A stretch of 64,000 nucleotides of DNA from Reticulitermes speratus (GCA_021186555.1 JAJKFL010000014.1:17807533-17871532); one strand, 5' to 3'; counted from the first letter of the stretch, positions 11,099-21,714 are shown. Notes: a model not told the origin generated them from the sequence alone. Numbers and translations: made by a program.

Positions 11099-14000
11099 GT
11101 TTACCATTTACTAACATATGATACGCTGCTTGTGTCTATAATATTGTAGCTCACTGATGATGGCTACAATAGGTAACCGAAACATGTAGGAGCGTAAACA
11201 CTAGCTTTGTGCAGCTGTTGGAAATAAAACTTGTGTGTGGTCCGTAGAGTTTGGTACGTAAACACATAGAATTTAAAAAGTGCAGAATGAAACTTACGTA
11301 ATATAATTCAGTTCACACTGACAGTAATGTTGCGCTCCACAACGGAGACTGTGAGACAGGAAAGACGTTGTTCGTGGTGAAGACGGCGAGTAATTTCGCG
11401 ACTGTGTAAGTATCGTATTTTGAGCAGGAGTAAATGGCATGGGTTCAGCTTCATCGCCTGTTGCTAACATTAATTAGTTATGTAGTTAATCACGAGGAAT
11501 AAAGAAATGTAGGATTTAGTACGTATAAACCACATAAGAAACGTTCTGTGTCACGCGTAATTAAACGATTGATAGATCTGTGCATATCATACCGGTGCTA
11601 GCCCGATCGTCCTGCGCTTTCTCCCCACAAGCACCTCCGCTGCTGGCAATCTGCTGCTTCTTGGGTTTACGCTTTCTCGTTTGAATGCCGTCTTTCCGCA
11701 TGGCCAGCGGACGATTCACACCGTGCAGTTTGAAGTATAGACCGCACGCATTACACACGGGTTCACCTTCGTTGTTGCGACGCCATAGCGTCGTGGTACG
11801 AGTCCCGCAGTTGGTGCAGCACAGACCCAGGCGTCTCGTGGCAGTCTGTAATTATTTAAACACGATTTTGGTGTAATGTACAGATCACGTTGCGCAAAGC
11901 TTTTGTAGGAAGTCGATATATTTTAATGAAACGTGATGGGACGTATTGCATGAAATGATGATAATAAATGTCCGTCAGGTTCAGGAAGGTGGCGTTTCTT
12001 TTTTAATTTCCCTCTATACAAGAAAATCGGTTGACGGAAGTAATGGAGTTTATGGTGTTTAAACATGATCTTTTAAGGATTTTCAGAATCGAATGAGACA
12101 AGATATCGCAAATAGTAAGGAGGTGGTTAAAGGTTTGGTAGGAGGCGGTAGTGACCTATTTGGAGGTACTCTGCCGGTACTCTCCTGGAGAGACTGAGGG
12201 AATTCGTGAGCCGCGGTTGTAAGTATTCCGGTTTAGAGCATTGCCACCATTCCCACTTCTTCAGGGCGAGAAAAAAGAAATATGGCTGTCCCAGTTAGGT
12301 AGAAAATATGAGGCTATAATACAATAAATGTAAAATTTATGTGATTAAGATTATTGCTGTATATGTGTAGCCATATTATGACTACTCTTAGGTAGAGCCC
12401 CCACATTTATTCTTCCATTGGCCGAGAAAGGTTTTAACTGGCTCTGCTAGCCGGAACATGAAGCTTTCTGCTGCTGGGGCAAAGAATTCGCAGAAGTTAT
12501 TTCAAATCTCCGTACGCCTTCATGGCGTGATGCTTAAGCAGAGACACTATCTCAAGTATTCACTTATGAATTAGATGAATATAGACGAACAAACTAAAAG
12601 ATTCGCTACACTCAGACCAACAAAGTGCACAATATTTTCCTTAGATATTTATATCATCATATCATATAAAATATTCCTACGCGTTTCGATCCTCAATGGA
12701 TTTGTCGTATTTGTTCCTTATCTACAGATCATACACATTTTAATTCTTCATTTCCACCAACGTATGCCCCATAATAAATATAACAGCTTGCATAAAAAGA
12801 AGCTTTGTAAACCTTACGTCCTGTTACATAAATTACACGTACTTAGAAATTTATGATGCCAAACTGCTGAAAATTGTGAGAAAAATACCTAAACTAAGCC
12901 CATCTATATCCAGCTAGGAGCATATGAAATGAATTAGATTTCTTCATGCATTTCCATGGGGATTTATCGTCGCTCTTACGAGTTTTCACCTACAAGCAGA
13001 AATTTTAGAACAAGTTGTGCTTGTTTAACGAGAGATTACTCTATTTGTCTAAAGCTACTCACCAGCCTCTTTGACGGTTTTATAAGCGGACGATTCATGC
13101 CATTCATCTTGTGGTACAACCCGCACGCGTTGCACAGGTAATGACCAGTCCCGTCCCGACGCCATAGTGGTGTCGAAATGGCGCCACAGTTGACACATTC
13201 GCGACCTTCCCCGAACTGAAATTCCATTGCTCCATCTGGAAGTAGTCACACTACTTCACATGTACTGTAGGATGTAACAGACATAAGCATTTCACCGTAT
13301 AGCGTCAAACAATTCCAGAGACTGAAGACTCCTCTTTTCAGAACACGAAGACTCAAGATCACTAAAAAAAACATACATATAATATTTCTTTTAATAACAA
13401 AACCAGAGTGGGAACATTTAGTCTACACTACACATTTTAAAGGTATCTGTGATATTGCCAACCTCACTGACCTCGATGTCCATTCACTGAACTTATAGTC
13501 CCTTTGTGGCAACACTAATCACTCGACATTAATATCCTGTCATTTTTTACTACATCTTGTCAAAAAATGTTTCAGACGAAATTTATGGTTCTATTTTAGC
13601 TTCGTTTGAAGCAAGGGCCGGTAAGAACCGAAACTAAATTCATCTGACATCCGCTAATATAGACACCGCATATTAAAGCAATTATACACAATTAGTCGTT
13701 CACAACTCTTTTTAGGAGCATTCGAAAAATTGGGAAAAGGGACTATTAGCTTCAGCATGTCTGTCTCTCTGTCTGTGTGTCTTTTTGTCTGTCTTTCTTT
13801 CTGTCTGTCTGTAACAAATCGGCTCCCACTGGACGGATTTTTATGACATTGGTATTTGAGGGCTTTTCGAAAATCTGTCGAGAGAATTCAAGTTGGATTC
13901 ATATCTGGGTGGGCAAGCATGGGCCTCCTTTATAAAATTTGATCAAAATTGGTGCAACGGTTGTAGTTTTATGAGATGACACAGCATATAAGTCCCCTTA

Positions 14001-16326
14001 ATTTGATTATCACGAAAACCTTAAGATTCACGAAAGAAGAGTACGAAGCATAAATGTGTGCTTTATTTTTCAGTAAAACTTTTGTTGGCAAAATTTTTGG
14101 TTCCAACAATTTATGTAGCGAGTTGCGCTCGAGATGTTCGCAGAAACGCACGTAGGTCTTCCTGCAAAATATCGGTTATTTTTGTCTGGTTGTAGCCAAA
14201 ATTGGAAAAGGGTTGACAAAGCGTAGAAAAATTCTCAAATACAATATTTTATTAATATCTTTCAGGGGTTTTGGAGTTGTCACACGTGAACTTGTAGACG
14301 GAGAGATAAGACGAAGTCAGTAGGTGCACTTTTATAACTATCATTTTGAGCCCCTCAAAAGTAATTACGTTTTATTCTTTGCAATAACTGAGTTACTAAG
14401 CTGCGTCATAAAATCTTCTGTCCGTCCGTCGTACCCTGATTCTGGCTTATAAATACATGTGATTGACACAAATTAAGTTTTTTTCATTATGTTCTGTATG
14501 AACTATATTTTTTCTTGTTTTCGCACTCCGTGCAATTAATCACACCAACATGGCAAACTTCCTATCATCTAAGGTGGTTATGAGGTGGTGGTGATGTGAC
14601 AACGGTCTCTGATTATGAAGGTACACCATAAGTTATAGAGGTGTATATTTTGTACAAAACATGGTAATAGATTGTGGAATGAATAGTAACAAGGATTTGG
14701 TGTTTTTCATTAATTCTACATAAAACGTATTTTTTACTTATTGATCTGCCTCTAATTCGGCACAAATTAATAGAAAATATTGGATTCTGTAATGCTGTTA
14801 GGCCTGTATATTTCCTGAAATTTGACTGTGACCGTAATAAGTTCGCAAGTAGATACAATGTGCGGCTATTAAATAACAAGACTAGTTTGGAAAATACTTT
14901 CTTAATTATATTATTTATCTGCATGCTATCTCCTTCAAAATAATTTTTATCGGAACCCACACACTACTGCATACAAACCTTCCAGGCCTCGAAGTATCGG
15001 TCGTTTCATGATAGTGTATTATGTAACTCTGCCATCTTTTCCATAGATATCACGTAAAATACTCAAGGTTTCGGTGGCACTTTCTTCAGTTTCACAAGAA
15101 TTTTGACGTTTACTTGTTGCTAAATTTTTTTATTAAGCATAATAGCGGTAAGTTGAGACCATTTGTAAAAATGATTACTTGATACTACGTCGAAGTAACG
15201 GAGCGTGGTTTGACAAGCGACTGGGGAAGGGTACAGCTGTAACTAATATATATTTACGTTGGTGATCAAGCGTTACGATTAGAAACTGCGCGCAGGTTCT
15301 TGCAATTTAATAGCCACACATCGGATATACATTTTAAATATTTACACTGGATATGAACCATCTCCCAGATTGCATGGGCTTTTATGTGGGATGAGATAGA
15401 TATAGAATGGTTCTCCTTCCTTTTTATACCTACGTGTATGCGTAGGACTGATCTAGTGTCAGTCGATGAAAATTTCACTCTTCTTAGATTTGAACCACGT
15501 CCCTAGCCTCTGAAGTGTTTCCGACATGTTCTGCCATAATAGGCCTACCCGTTGCACGCCGGTTAAAATTACATGCAATGTTAAAAAACAGCATGTTTTC
15601 AAGGAAAGTACTGTTGTTTATTCTGCTGCCAATTCTATAGTTACATATAAACGTGGAAATCTTCTTTCTCTCAAACTGACGATGTAAAATGTTGTACCTC
15701 AAAAGGCTAAATTCAGTGGGAGCAGCACGACAAATATTTATGAAGAATTGCAGAGGAAGGAGGCGAGGGACTGACATATGCCCGGTTTTCTAGAGGGAGT
15801 AGGTATTACAGCGTTGCTGACAAAACCGTATCGTTAAGGAAGCTCGTGCTCGCTTACCGTAGGGAGACGTCCTTTGGAATCCGGTGCTGTCGTAGGCCCT
15901 CCATGATGACATCATCATTGCGTTTTGAGCGTAGAACGGACTTGAGAGAGGAGTCTGGTGATGTGGTGCCCCGGCACCCAGGTGGTGGTGATGGTGGTGA
16001 TGATGGGGATTGGCCGTCACGTAACCGTCGGGTGCTCCGGGCTGGTGGTGCCAAGAACTGGGGCTGCTGGTGGATCCCCCCACAAAGTGGTGGTGGGAGT
16101 TTGTTGCGGGTCCCCCCGAGGGGCTGTACTGCGGATGATGGTGGTGGTGCTGGGGCAGTCCTCCCAACACTGCGCGATTAGAGGGGACATAGACAGGGTG
16201 CTGATGGTGAGCCGCGCTGCCTACTGCTGCGGCGACCCCCAGATAGGTCCCCCCGTTGCTGCTACTGTTGGGTGGGGAAGATTCGGCGTAGCTCACGGCG
16301 CCCGGCGCCCCGTTCGTCTGGAACAT
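9162..16326 (-). CDS. pnr: pannier-like GATA transcription factor, four coding exons
   Basis: Four minus-strand exons (16326-15858, 13235-13063, 11845-11593, 9568-9162) total 1302 bp and encode about 433 residues. All three junctions have GT donors and AG acceptors, and the phases agree (1, 0, 1). The protein has an N-terminal region rich in Ser, Pro and His, an N-finger C-X2-C-X17-C-X2-C at residues 170-194, a C-finger of the same spacing at 224-248, a basic tail (RKRKPKK), and a C-terminal region with a short KSEP motif. The N-finger ([18 protein letters not shown]) and linker (KPSKRL) match pannier and the GATA4/5/6 class. Known family role: nuclear DNA binding to WGATAR sites. In flies, Pannier patterns dorsal ectoderm, heart and thoracic bristles and uses the N-finger to bind the cofactor U-shaped. 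The fly protein is longer (about 540 residues), mainly outside the fingers. Uncertain points are the exact donor of exon 3 and the missing 5' exon(s). Confidence 0.93.
10417..10463 (-). ncRNA. hammerhead ribozyme motif, decayed core
   Basis: On the minus strand the core reads CTGATAA where CTGATGA is expected, then a perfect seven-pair stem II (GGCTACA/TGTAGCC), then GAAACATGTA. Stem I has lost two pairs (AAAGCG opposite AGCTCC). It is probably inactive. Confidence 0.6.
10621..10665 (-). ncRNA. hammerhead ribozyme motif, intact core, sense to pannier
   Basis: Minus strand: stem I ACTCC (10665-10661) pairs perfectly with GGAGT (10625-10621). The core CTGATGA is complete. Stem II is GGCTGA/TCAGTC, six pairs with one G-U. 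GAAA is followed by CATGTA, so stem III is the two-pair ACAUGU type typical of Penelope hammerheads. The predicted cut follows the A at 10626. It lies in the transcribed strand sense of pannier intron 3. Hammerheads with so short a stem III usually work better as dimers. Confidence 0.75.
10917..10961 (+). ncRNA. hammerhead ribozyme motif, intact core
   Basis: This is the mirror partner of the motif at 10621-10665. Stem I is ACTCC/GGAGT (917-921 with 957-961), core CTGATGA at 922-928, stem II GGCTGA/TCAGCT, GAAA at 947-950, stem III ACAUGU, and a predicted cut after A10956. It is antisense to pannier. Confidence 0.75.
11148..11194 (+). ncRNA. hammerhead ribozyme motif, one stem II mismatch
   Basis: Core CTGATGA is at 11154-11160, GAAACATGTA at 11179-11188. 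Stem I GCTC/GAGC has one mismatch next to the core. Stem II GGCTAC/GTAACC has a single C-A mismatch. It is the mirror partner of the decayed copy at 10417-10463. Confidence 0.6.
11593..11845 (-). CDS. pnr: pannier coding exon 3 (C-terminal DNA-binding finger)
   Basis: The acceptor ATTACAG|ACTGCC joins KRL to [10 protein letters not shown], the same linker length as vertebrate GATA4 (KRL-SASRR). The finger has Cys at 224, 227, 245 and 248 with [17 protein letters not shown], then [15 protein letters not shown], the basic DNA-contact arm and likely nuclear signal. Two phase-1 donors are possible: ACCG|GTATGA at 11593, used here, and GGAG|GTGCTT at 11635. Both join exon 4 in frame and differ by 14 residues. 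GTATGA fits the donor consensus better. Reading past the donor gives a stop within about 12 codons. Confidence 0.92.
11846..13062 (-). other. pannier intron 2
   Basis: This 1.2 kb phase-0 intron separates the two finger exons, as is usual in GATA4/5/6-type genes. It contains a short match to the SINE-C tail near 12500-12535 (CGCCTTCATGGCGTG) and a GAAAC-containing remnant near 12665-12710. I see nothing else. Confidence 0.85.
13063..13235 (-). CDS. pnr: pannier coding exon 2 (N-terminal zinc finger)
   Basis: The acceptor is CTTCCAG|ATGGAGC. With the G from exon 1 it makes an Asp codon, giving ...[18 protein letters not shown] second AG further in (TTTCAG|TTCGGG) would be phase 0 and would not join exon 1 in frame, so I chose the first. 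The exon carries the whole N-finger, with Cys at residues 170, 173, 191 and 194, then [13 protein letters not shown] and IKPSKRL. It ends CTG|GTGAGT in phase 0. The ATG in MEFQ could serve a shorter isoform starting here, but nothing in the sequence shows a promoter. Confidence 0.95.
13236..15857 (-). other. pannier intron 1
   Basis: This 2.6 kb phase-1 intron runs from GTAAGC to CTTCCAG. It is AT-rich. It contains a dispersed repeat with a GTCTGTCT tract (about 13696-13960) and no coding region that I recognise. Confidence 0.85.
13696..13960. repeat. dispersed repeat with GTCT tract, copy 1
   Basis: It starts AGGAGCATTCGAAAAATTGG, then ATTAGCTTC, a (GTCT)n-like tract at 13760-13813, then CGGCTCCCACTGGACGGATT and TCGAGAGAATTCAAGTT. 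The same order of blocks is found at 19157-19330, so this is a family. I do not recognise its class. Confidence 0.55.
15858..16326 (-). CDS. pnr: pannier coding exon 1 (N-terminal activation region)
   Basis: It encodes residues 1-156 plus one base. The ATG at 16326 is the first in this frame after an upstream acceptor (AG at 16353-16352). Between acceptor and ATG lies a tiny upstream frame (ATG ATG GAG TGA). The motifs [10 protein letters not shown] (about residue 45-54) and SSWRAYD...GFQR (near the end) are the conserved landmarks of the N-terminal region in insect pannier and GATA4/5/6 proteins. There are two histidine runs, one of five and one of eight. The exon ends TAC G|GTAAGC, a strong phase-1 donor. 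Long antisense frames over this exon are shadows of its GC-rich repeats. Confidence 0.92.
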
Positions 16327-16350
16327 GCTGTCACTCTCCTCACTCCATCA

Positions 16351-16375
16351 TCTGCAAGAAGAACCATACTGGAAT
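16351..16375 (-). promoter_or_regulatory. splice acceptor upstream of the pannier ATG
   Basis: On the minus strand the sequence reads TGGTTCTTCTTGCAG|ATGATGGAG, a good pyrimidine tract and AG at 16353-16352, 25 bases before the start codon. The exon would begin at 16351. The transcript therefore probably starts in one or more untranslated exons at higher coordinates, possibly tens of kilobases away. Confidence 0.65.
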
Positions 16376-16458
16376 CTCCACTCAAACTGAAGCGAATAAG
16401 AATTAATTCGTAAAGTTGAACTTTCAGATTAACGTAGTTAAATAAAATAAAGGCAATT

Positions 16459-16506
16459 TTAATTCTTCAGACCACTTCTGTCTTAATTCTTCAGACCACT
16501 TCTGTC
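16459..16506. repeat. perfect 24-bp tandem duplication
   Basis: TTAATTCTTCAGACCACTTC plus TGTC occurs twice without a mismatch (16459-16482, 16483-16506), just upstream of pannier coding exon 1. It looks recent. Confidence 0.9.
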
Positions 16507-16796
16507 TTCAGCTTTCTGTATTCGTATAGATGTCACTTGCTGTGTGATGAAAGACAAATTCGCATCGAACTCCTGCTGTTACTACGGCTAGTCTGAACAA
16601 AAAGCAGTACCAAATACTAGCAAGAATACTAAACTGCATTAATCAGAAACATTTTAGTCTTAGCTGAAATCAAATCATTAACTTTACTTTATTTTACTGG
16701 GTGTGGGATGTGCAGTGCGAAATTAATTTGACAAGACGAATAACTTAAAGAACAGTACTGACTATCCGATATGAATGATATGTCTTTATGAAGGTC

Positions 16797-17085
16797 AAAG
16801 TTTTCCGTGTATACGCCGTGAAGGCATGTAAAGGGAGTGGAGTTATAGCTCCACTCATTCTTAACCTTGGCACTAAATGGGCGGTGAGTGGTCAGCCTCA
16901 CACAGAGGCTGCTTTACTCCCAGAGAAAGAGCAACCGGGACGCAATGAATAGGAGGCTGAGTGGGTCTCAGAGCCGGTCTCCGCTTTTGGGGAAGAGAAG
17001 AATCTCTTGCCCCTGCCGAGATTCGAACCCCGGATTGTCCATGCCTTAGCCTATTCCTTATACTGACTAGGTTATTCCGCCTTAA
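16797..17085 (-). mobile_element. SINE-C copy, nearly full length
   Basis: On the minus strand it begins GGCGGAATAACCTAGTCAGT (A-box region) and has a consensus B box GGGGTTCGAATCTCGG. The body (GACCGGCTCTGAGACCCACT, CTATTCATTGCGTCCCGGTT, GTGGAGCTATAACTCCACTC) and tail (GCCTTCACGGCGTATACACG) follow. This is the most complete copy in the window. Confidence 0.8.
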
Positions 17086-18047
17086 TCTTTTATTACAAGA
17101 TTCATTATGTTTCTGTCCAGTTCTCGGTGTTGGTACAAAAATGTATCGTACTGTGAGACGAGTTATTCTGTCCCGCGACCATAGAAGGCAGTGTTCTGTA
17201 CTTCCAAACATCGTCGTAAGTTTTGGCCTCCCAGATATTGCTTCAGCGCTGGAAGGATGAAGAAGCATCTGGAAGACTGCAGGTTTAAAACTGTTAACTA
17301 CGTAAAAACAGCAGTAAACAGAAGGTTCAAAGTACATGACACGAGCTTGTATGGACAAAAGACAGTGAAACCCATCTTGTGTGCGTTTAAAATCCAAGAA
17401 GCTGGTACTCTGTATGGTCACTACAGTGAGTACCTTAAAACTGACATATTTCAATATTATTCTTTTCAGCGTAATATCAGCAGATGATAATTAGAGTACA
17501 TGTTCCACATTTCAGTGAATACTTTTGTACGAAATTCTATCGCCATCAATATAAGCTAGGCCTATACTCGTGGTTATAACTAAGGGATTAGTGTCTCCAT
17601 TAATAGTTGGAGGGGTGAAAAAGGTACGCGAACTTGGCAAGAATGCGACGTTCTTGGTGTTTATATGTACGGTGTGCTGCTTCGCAAACACACGGTTGAC
17701 TGCCTGCAACTGTCGTAGTCCCCCAACCAGTGCCATAAGGCTCGTGCTGGCCAGGGCGGTGTGATAGCAGATCAAAAATATGGTGGAACGATCCGTTACA
17801 GCACACATCTTTCGAAAACGTCTTGTCAAAAAGTACTTCAGCTTACACGACCAACAGGGCACGGCTACTATGTGCAGCAGGCATAAAGAGAGTAGGGGAG
17901 AACGGCGCAAATTCGGAGTGTTGAGGAAAAGGGTACTGTAGGAAAAAAAAATACGAAGCTCAAGATAATTCTTTATGTGTGTCATTTACAACGGTTGTTC
18001 AAATATTTATTAGAGATATGTTTATTTCACTTAAGCAAATCGTCGTA
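17086..18047. other. no recognised feature
   Basis: There are overlapping open frames of 64 to about 190 codons on both strands, longest at 16873-17454 and 17512-17985 on the minus strand. Part of the first lies in SINE-C, and neither shows a known motif. A diverged mobile-element origin is likely but unproven. Confidence 0.3.
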
Positions 18048-18307
18048 AGCCTATCCCTGTGGCCGCGCGGTCTCAGGTGTGGGTCTGCAGCTGCTCGCTT
18101 GCTGGGATTGCGGGTTCGAACCCTGCCGGAGGCATGGATGTCTGTCACTGGTGAATGTTGCATTTTGTCAGGTAGAGGTCTCTGTGACGGGGCCGATCAC
18201 TCATCCGGAGGAATCCCATAGAGTGTGGTGTATCTGAGTGTGATTGTGAAGCCTCGATAATGAGGAGGCTCTGGCCCACTAAGGACTTTTGCGACATGGG
18301 AGAAAAA
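18048..18307 (+). mobile_element. SINE-A copy
   Basis: It begins GCCTATCCCTGTGGCCGCGC with a tRNA-Leu-like head. The B box is GGGTTCGAACCC. The body contains GTCAGGTAGAGGTCTCTGTG and GTGAAGCCTCGATAATGAGG, and it ends in an A-rich tail. It is more diverged than the copies at 36-57 kb and has no clear flanking duplication. Confidence 0.75.
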
Positions 18308-19156
18308 AGCAAACTATTTTGAATGTATGTGCAACCGTCAGATACACAGACTGAAAATGTTTGGCAACCGTGTGTTGAGGAAAATGTTTTTGACGTGAAA
18401 GAGAGTTAGTGAAAGGTGGGGGGGGGGGGGAGAATTATAATAAGGAGCGTAAGTTGTAATCTTCTGCATATTATTAAGGCGATCAAATCAAGGCGATGAC
18501 ATAACTGGGACATGTAGCACGCTCGGGGGGTGGGGGGAGCGTATGAGAAATGCACACATACTCGTATCTATTTAGAAAAGTGAAAGACGTTTGAACCGAA
18601 ATAAATTAACAAATCTTACCCGACAATTTTTTACAATAAAAAGACCATTTAATTTCGATAGGCTAATAAATAGAGTACGTGCGCCGGCTAATAGAGAGGA
18701 ACTCCTTTTAAGATTGCGATGGTTAGTGTACGAATGTAGTACGTGTTTTGCTTGATATTTGGAAGGTTTCCGATGTTTGGATTTAGATTTCAGGATTCAA
18801 ATCGTAGAAGCAAACTTACGAAAAGTGTTCGTTATCCTTACGTATGTTTACAGCTCGATGGAAAAGGGGAAAAAAGAATAGCTGAAGTATTGATTTCCGA
18901 CTATGAGAACGAGCTAAGGTAAACTTGTTTTTACTTAAAATGTTCACTAACAAGGCTTTAATTGCTATGGAAATTAAGTTTACATTCAGTTCAAAGTGAT
19001 TTATTTCGATTACGAAGTAAAATATGTAACGCAACCAACATATAACGTATCTATTAGCTCTATTTCAGAGTGTAGGCCTATATAAGGCACTTCTTTAAGT
19101 TTTCTAGCTGTTATACAATTTTCAGATACTTTATAATGCGGTGAAATCAGTTTAAT
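18308..19156. other. no recognised feature; 13-base G run
   Basis: AT-rich with a run of 13 G at 18418-18430 and a GGGGGGTGGGGGG patch near 18525. I see no gene. Confidence 0.35.
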
Positions 19157-19330
19157 TTTTAGGCGCATTCGCAAAATTGCGGAAAGCGACGATTAGCTTC
19201 GTCATATCTGTCCGTCCGTCCGTCCGCCTGGAACAACTCGGCTCTCACTGGATGGATTTTCATGAAATTTGATATTTCAGGATTTCTCTAAAACCTGTCG
19301 AGAAAATTCAAGTTTCATTAAAATCTGAAA
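19157..19330. repeat. dispersed repeat with GTCC tract, copy 2
   Basis: It carries AGGCGCATTCGCAAAATTGC, ATTAGCTTCGTCATATCTGT, a (GTCC)n tract at 19206-19226, CGGCTCTCACTGGATGGATT and TCGAGAAAATTCAAGTTTCA, in the same order as at 13696-13960. The related segment may extend to about 19640. Confidence 0.55.
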
Positions 19331-19764
19331 AGAATAATGGTTACTTTACATGAAGAACAATGAACATTTGTCATAATATCTGGCTGAGTTATTTTTAGAA
19401 TGAGAACTGTTTCAGACATATTTGTAAAGAAAATCAAAAACACAAATTTTGTGTTCAATAATTTTTTTTCAGAAAATAATGGCGTTTGTGAGACAATGTG
19501 GAAAAATGTGGTAGAGCCGGACAGGCCACAAATGACAATATAATAGGGCGCATGCGCCTTGCATGCCGGATAACCAAGGCAAAAATGCAAACACTCATAA
19601 CTTTTAATACTTATTGCTTTTCCAGGGCACCAATTGTTACGCGAAGGTGCCTCAATGTTTACTTTATACGTATATTGCCTGTCTTGTTATAGACTTGCGG
19701 GTATATGAGGTATATGATTTGTATAAAATTTTAGGGCCACTAGGCTTTACTTGTACGGTAGACA

Positions 19765-20100
19765 ATAACTGACTCCATGGAAGAGTCCTGTTTGAGAAGC
19801 TGGCATATTATGACACAGCAGTGTGTTCATAAGAAAGTGTACTGGAACCTGTTCTGAGCTAGATGACTCCAGTCCGTACCAGCACATCCTACTTCTTTAC
19901 AATCCACTTTAAAACGACCTTCCCATGTGCACCCAAGTCTTTCAAGTTGTATCTTCCCTTCAGGTTTTCAACTGACATTTTTCACAAATTTCTCATCCAC
20001 TCTCTAAGTAATATAATACCTGCCCCCGCCCATCCAAACATCTTTCATTTGATGACTCTAATATTAGGCCTATTTGGCGCACAGTAAAAATATGAAACAC
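19765..20100 (-). pseudogene. RTE-like LINE 3' fragment
   Basis: It starts on the plus strand with AACTGACTCCATGGAAGAGT and continues with CTACTTCTTTACAATCCACT and TCTTTCAAGTTGTATCTTCC, matching the 3' end layout at 463-720. It is heavily diverged, with no open frame left. Confidence 0.5.
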
Positions 20101-21714
20101 CTGTTTATGCAACCACCTCCATCCTCCAGTAAATTCCTTCTAATTCTTATGTAATTAATAATTGTTCGGAAATGTCGAGTAATTTAATTTAAACGTGATC
20201 CTCCGTCTACTTGCGCTAGTCGTCAGACTTCCTGAACGACTCGTCGGGTAAAGTGGTAGGTGCATGGAGCAAAGGAAGTGACTAAAAGAAGCCACGAGAA
20301 ATGCAGCTACAGAAATAAGAACGAAAAACTCGGAAGGGCTTGTGGCACTTGAAATGTTTGATATAGAATCCCAGACTGTTTCCTTTCCCACTTGCATATT
20401 ATATCACCAACTGCGTTTGGATGACAAGAACGCAAATGTATTCTTTGAAAATTATAACGACATCAAATGAAATTTAGATAAAGGCATTACCAACACTACT
20501 ATCCGTGTTTGAGAATTGGTCTTTACTAAAACAACATAAACGAAGAGTGGAGAGGGCGGATATGACGTTTTTGAAGTCAGTTACGTGATACACCTATATT
20601 TTACGACTATAAAATCAAATAAGACCTAAACATAAAGTTTAAATGAAATTACTGTAGATTACAGGTGCAAGTGAGCACGATATTTATTAAAAATGAAAGA
20701 TACAATGTATTCCCAAAGCAGTGTATGAATACGCTCCGACCGGTAGACGAAATTCTGGTCGACCAAATAAAAGATGGACAGACCATGAAAAAGGAAAAAG
20801 CCTGGATTGTTTGTGCTGTTTTGCTGACGTTAATGATCAAATAAAAAATTAACCCTTTGCCATTGAGTTATGATTTTCGCTTTAGTAATTCTCACTGGGA
20901 CTTTATCGAATTTTTATCTTTTTGCTTCCCTAATATCTACTCGCCAGAAAGAGCGTCATGTCATTATGTCAAAAGTTTAGTTTTTAATTACTGGATAAAG
21001 CGGTCCTTCATGGGAAAGTTGCCATGCCTCTGCCAGCCACAAGGGTTGGAATTCAAAAGGATCTTCTGTGTATTTTAACATTCCTGGCGCAGGACTTACA
21101 CTGTCGTGGAATGTTCACCCTAAGTTATGTGGAAGGGGTGAACCTGAGCACGTGACTTCGAGGGGGAAGTGACGAATGGGGAAGGTTTAAACAACTACTT
21201 CTTGTGCCTCTAACTACTCAAATGAAGCTGTCCCATGAACGAATGAGTAATGACGTCTCCAGTTTCCTTGAAATGATTTCTGAGCTGTAAACTCCACACA
21301 ACTTGAATCACGGGAAGTGCTGGGCTGAAGGCTGCATTACTATACACTGTATCGCTTTTGGGGTTCTGGGATGGGCGGAACTTGTAGCATGTGTGTGGGA
21401 AATGCAAAACATTGATGCAAAATCTCAAAGTAACAGATAGCTGTGAGACTTAGGATTTCATATATAGATAATATTAAAATGAATCTTGGAGTAATGTGAT
21501 GTGAAAATGTGAATTGAATTTAACTAGCTCCGGCTTTGAAGTAGTCTAATGGCTGATTTTTGTCATTATGATCGGGAAACCTCAGTCTTCACAAAAGTAG
21601 TGAATTTCTTGACCAGATCAGTATCAGCTACTCAAGACTGCCGTGTACTGTTGGCGAAGTAAGGGAATAAGTTTCAGAAGGTCTGCAGGTTACCCCTGGC
21701 ATGTCTAATTGAAG
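20101..21714. other. 1.6 kb without recognised features
   Basis: Short open frames only. I found no family match, SINE head or hammerhead core. Confidence 0.35.

Larger units (their letters stand above)
10372..11240. mobile_element. palindromic element with four hammerhead motifs, Penelope-type
   Basis: The left half (10372-10785) is an imperfect reverse complement of the right half (10790-11240). Both halves carry two hammerhead motifs in the same relative places. The centre lies in a segment repeating TACATAAAATA and its complement. Each half also has a (TA)n run (about 10524-10552 and 11054-11095). A stretch from the left outer flank (around 10337-10365, TACATATTCCGTG) reappears inverted inside the right half (around 11034-11050), so there was probably more than one insertion. 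No open frame is present. Small non-coding elements with paired hammerheads are known among derivatives of Penelope-like retroelements. Confidence 0.7.
9569..11592 (-). other. pannier intron 3
   Basis: This 2.0 kb phase-1 intron has at its centre (about 10372-11240) a long imperfect palindrome with four hammerhead-type motifs and two (TA)n tracts. The remainder is AT-rich sequence without recognised features. Confidence 0.8.

Noticed and set aside
12660..12715. Hammerhead motif on the minus strand (GATCGAAACGCGTAGG)
   Set aside because: Stem II (ATCC/GGAT) and GAAAC are present but the CUGANGA core is absent. At best a remnant.
15846..16413. Plus-strand frames of 111 and 151 codons
   Set aside because: They are antisense to pannier exon 1 and arise from its GC-rich and histidine-codon repeats.
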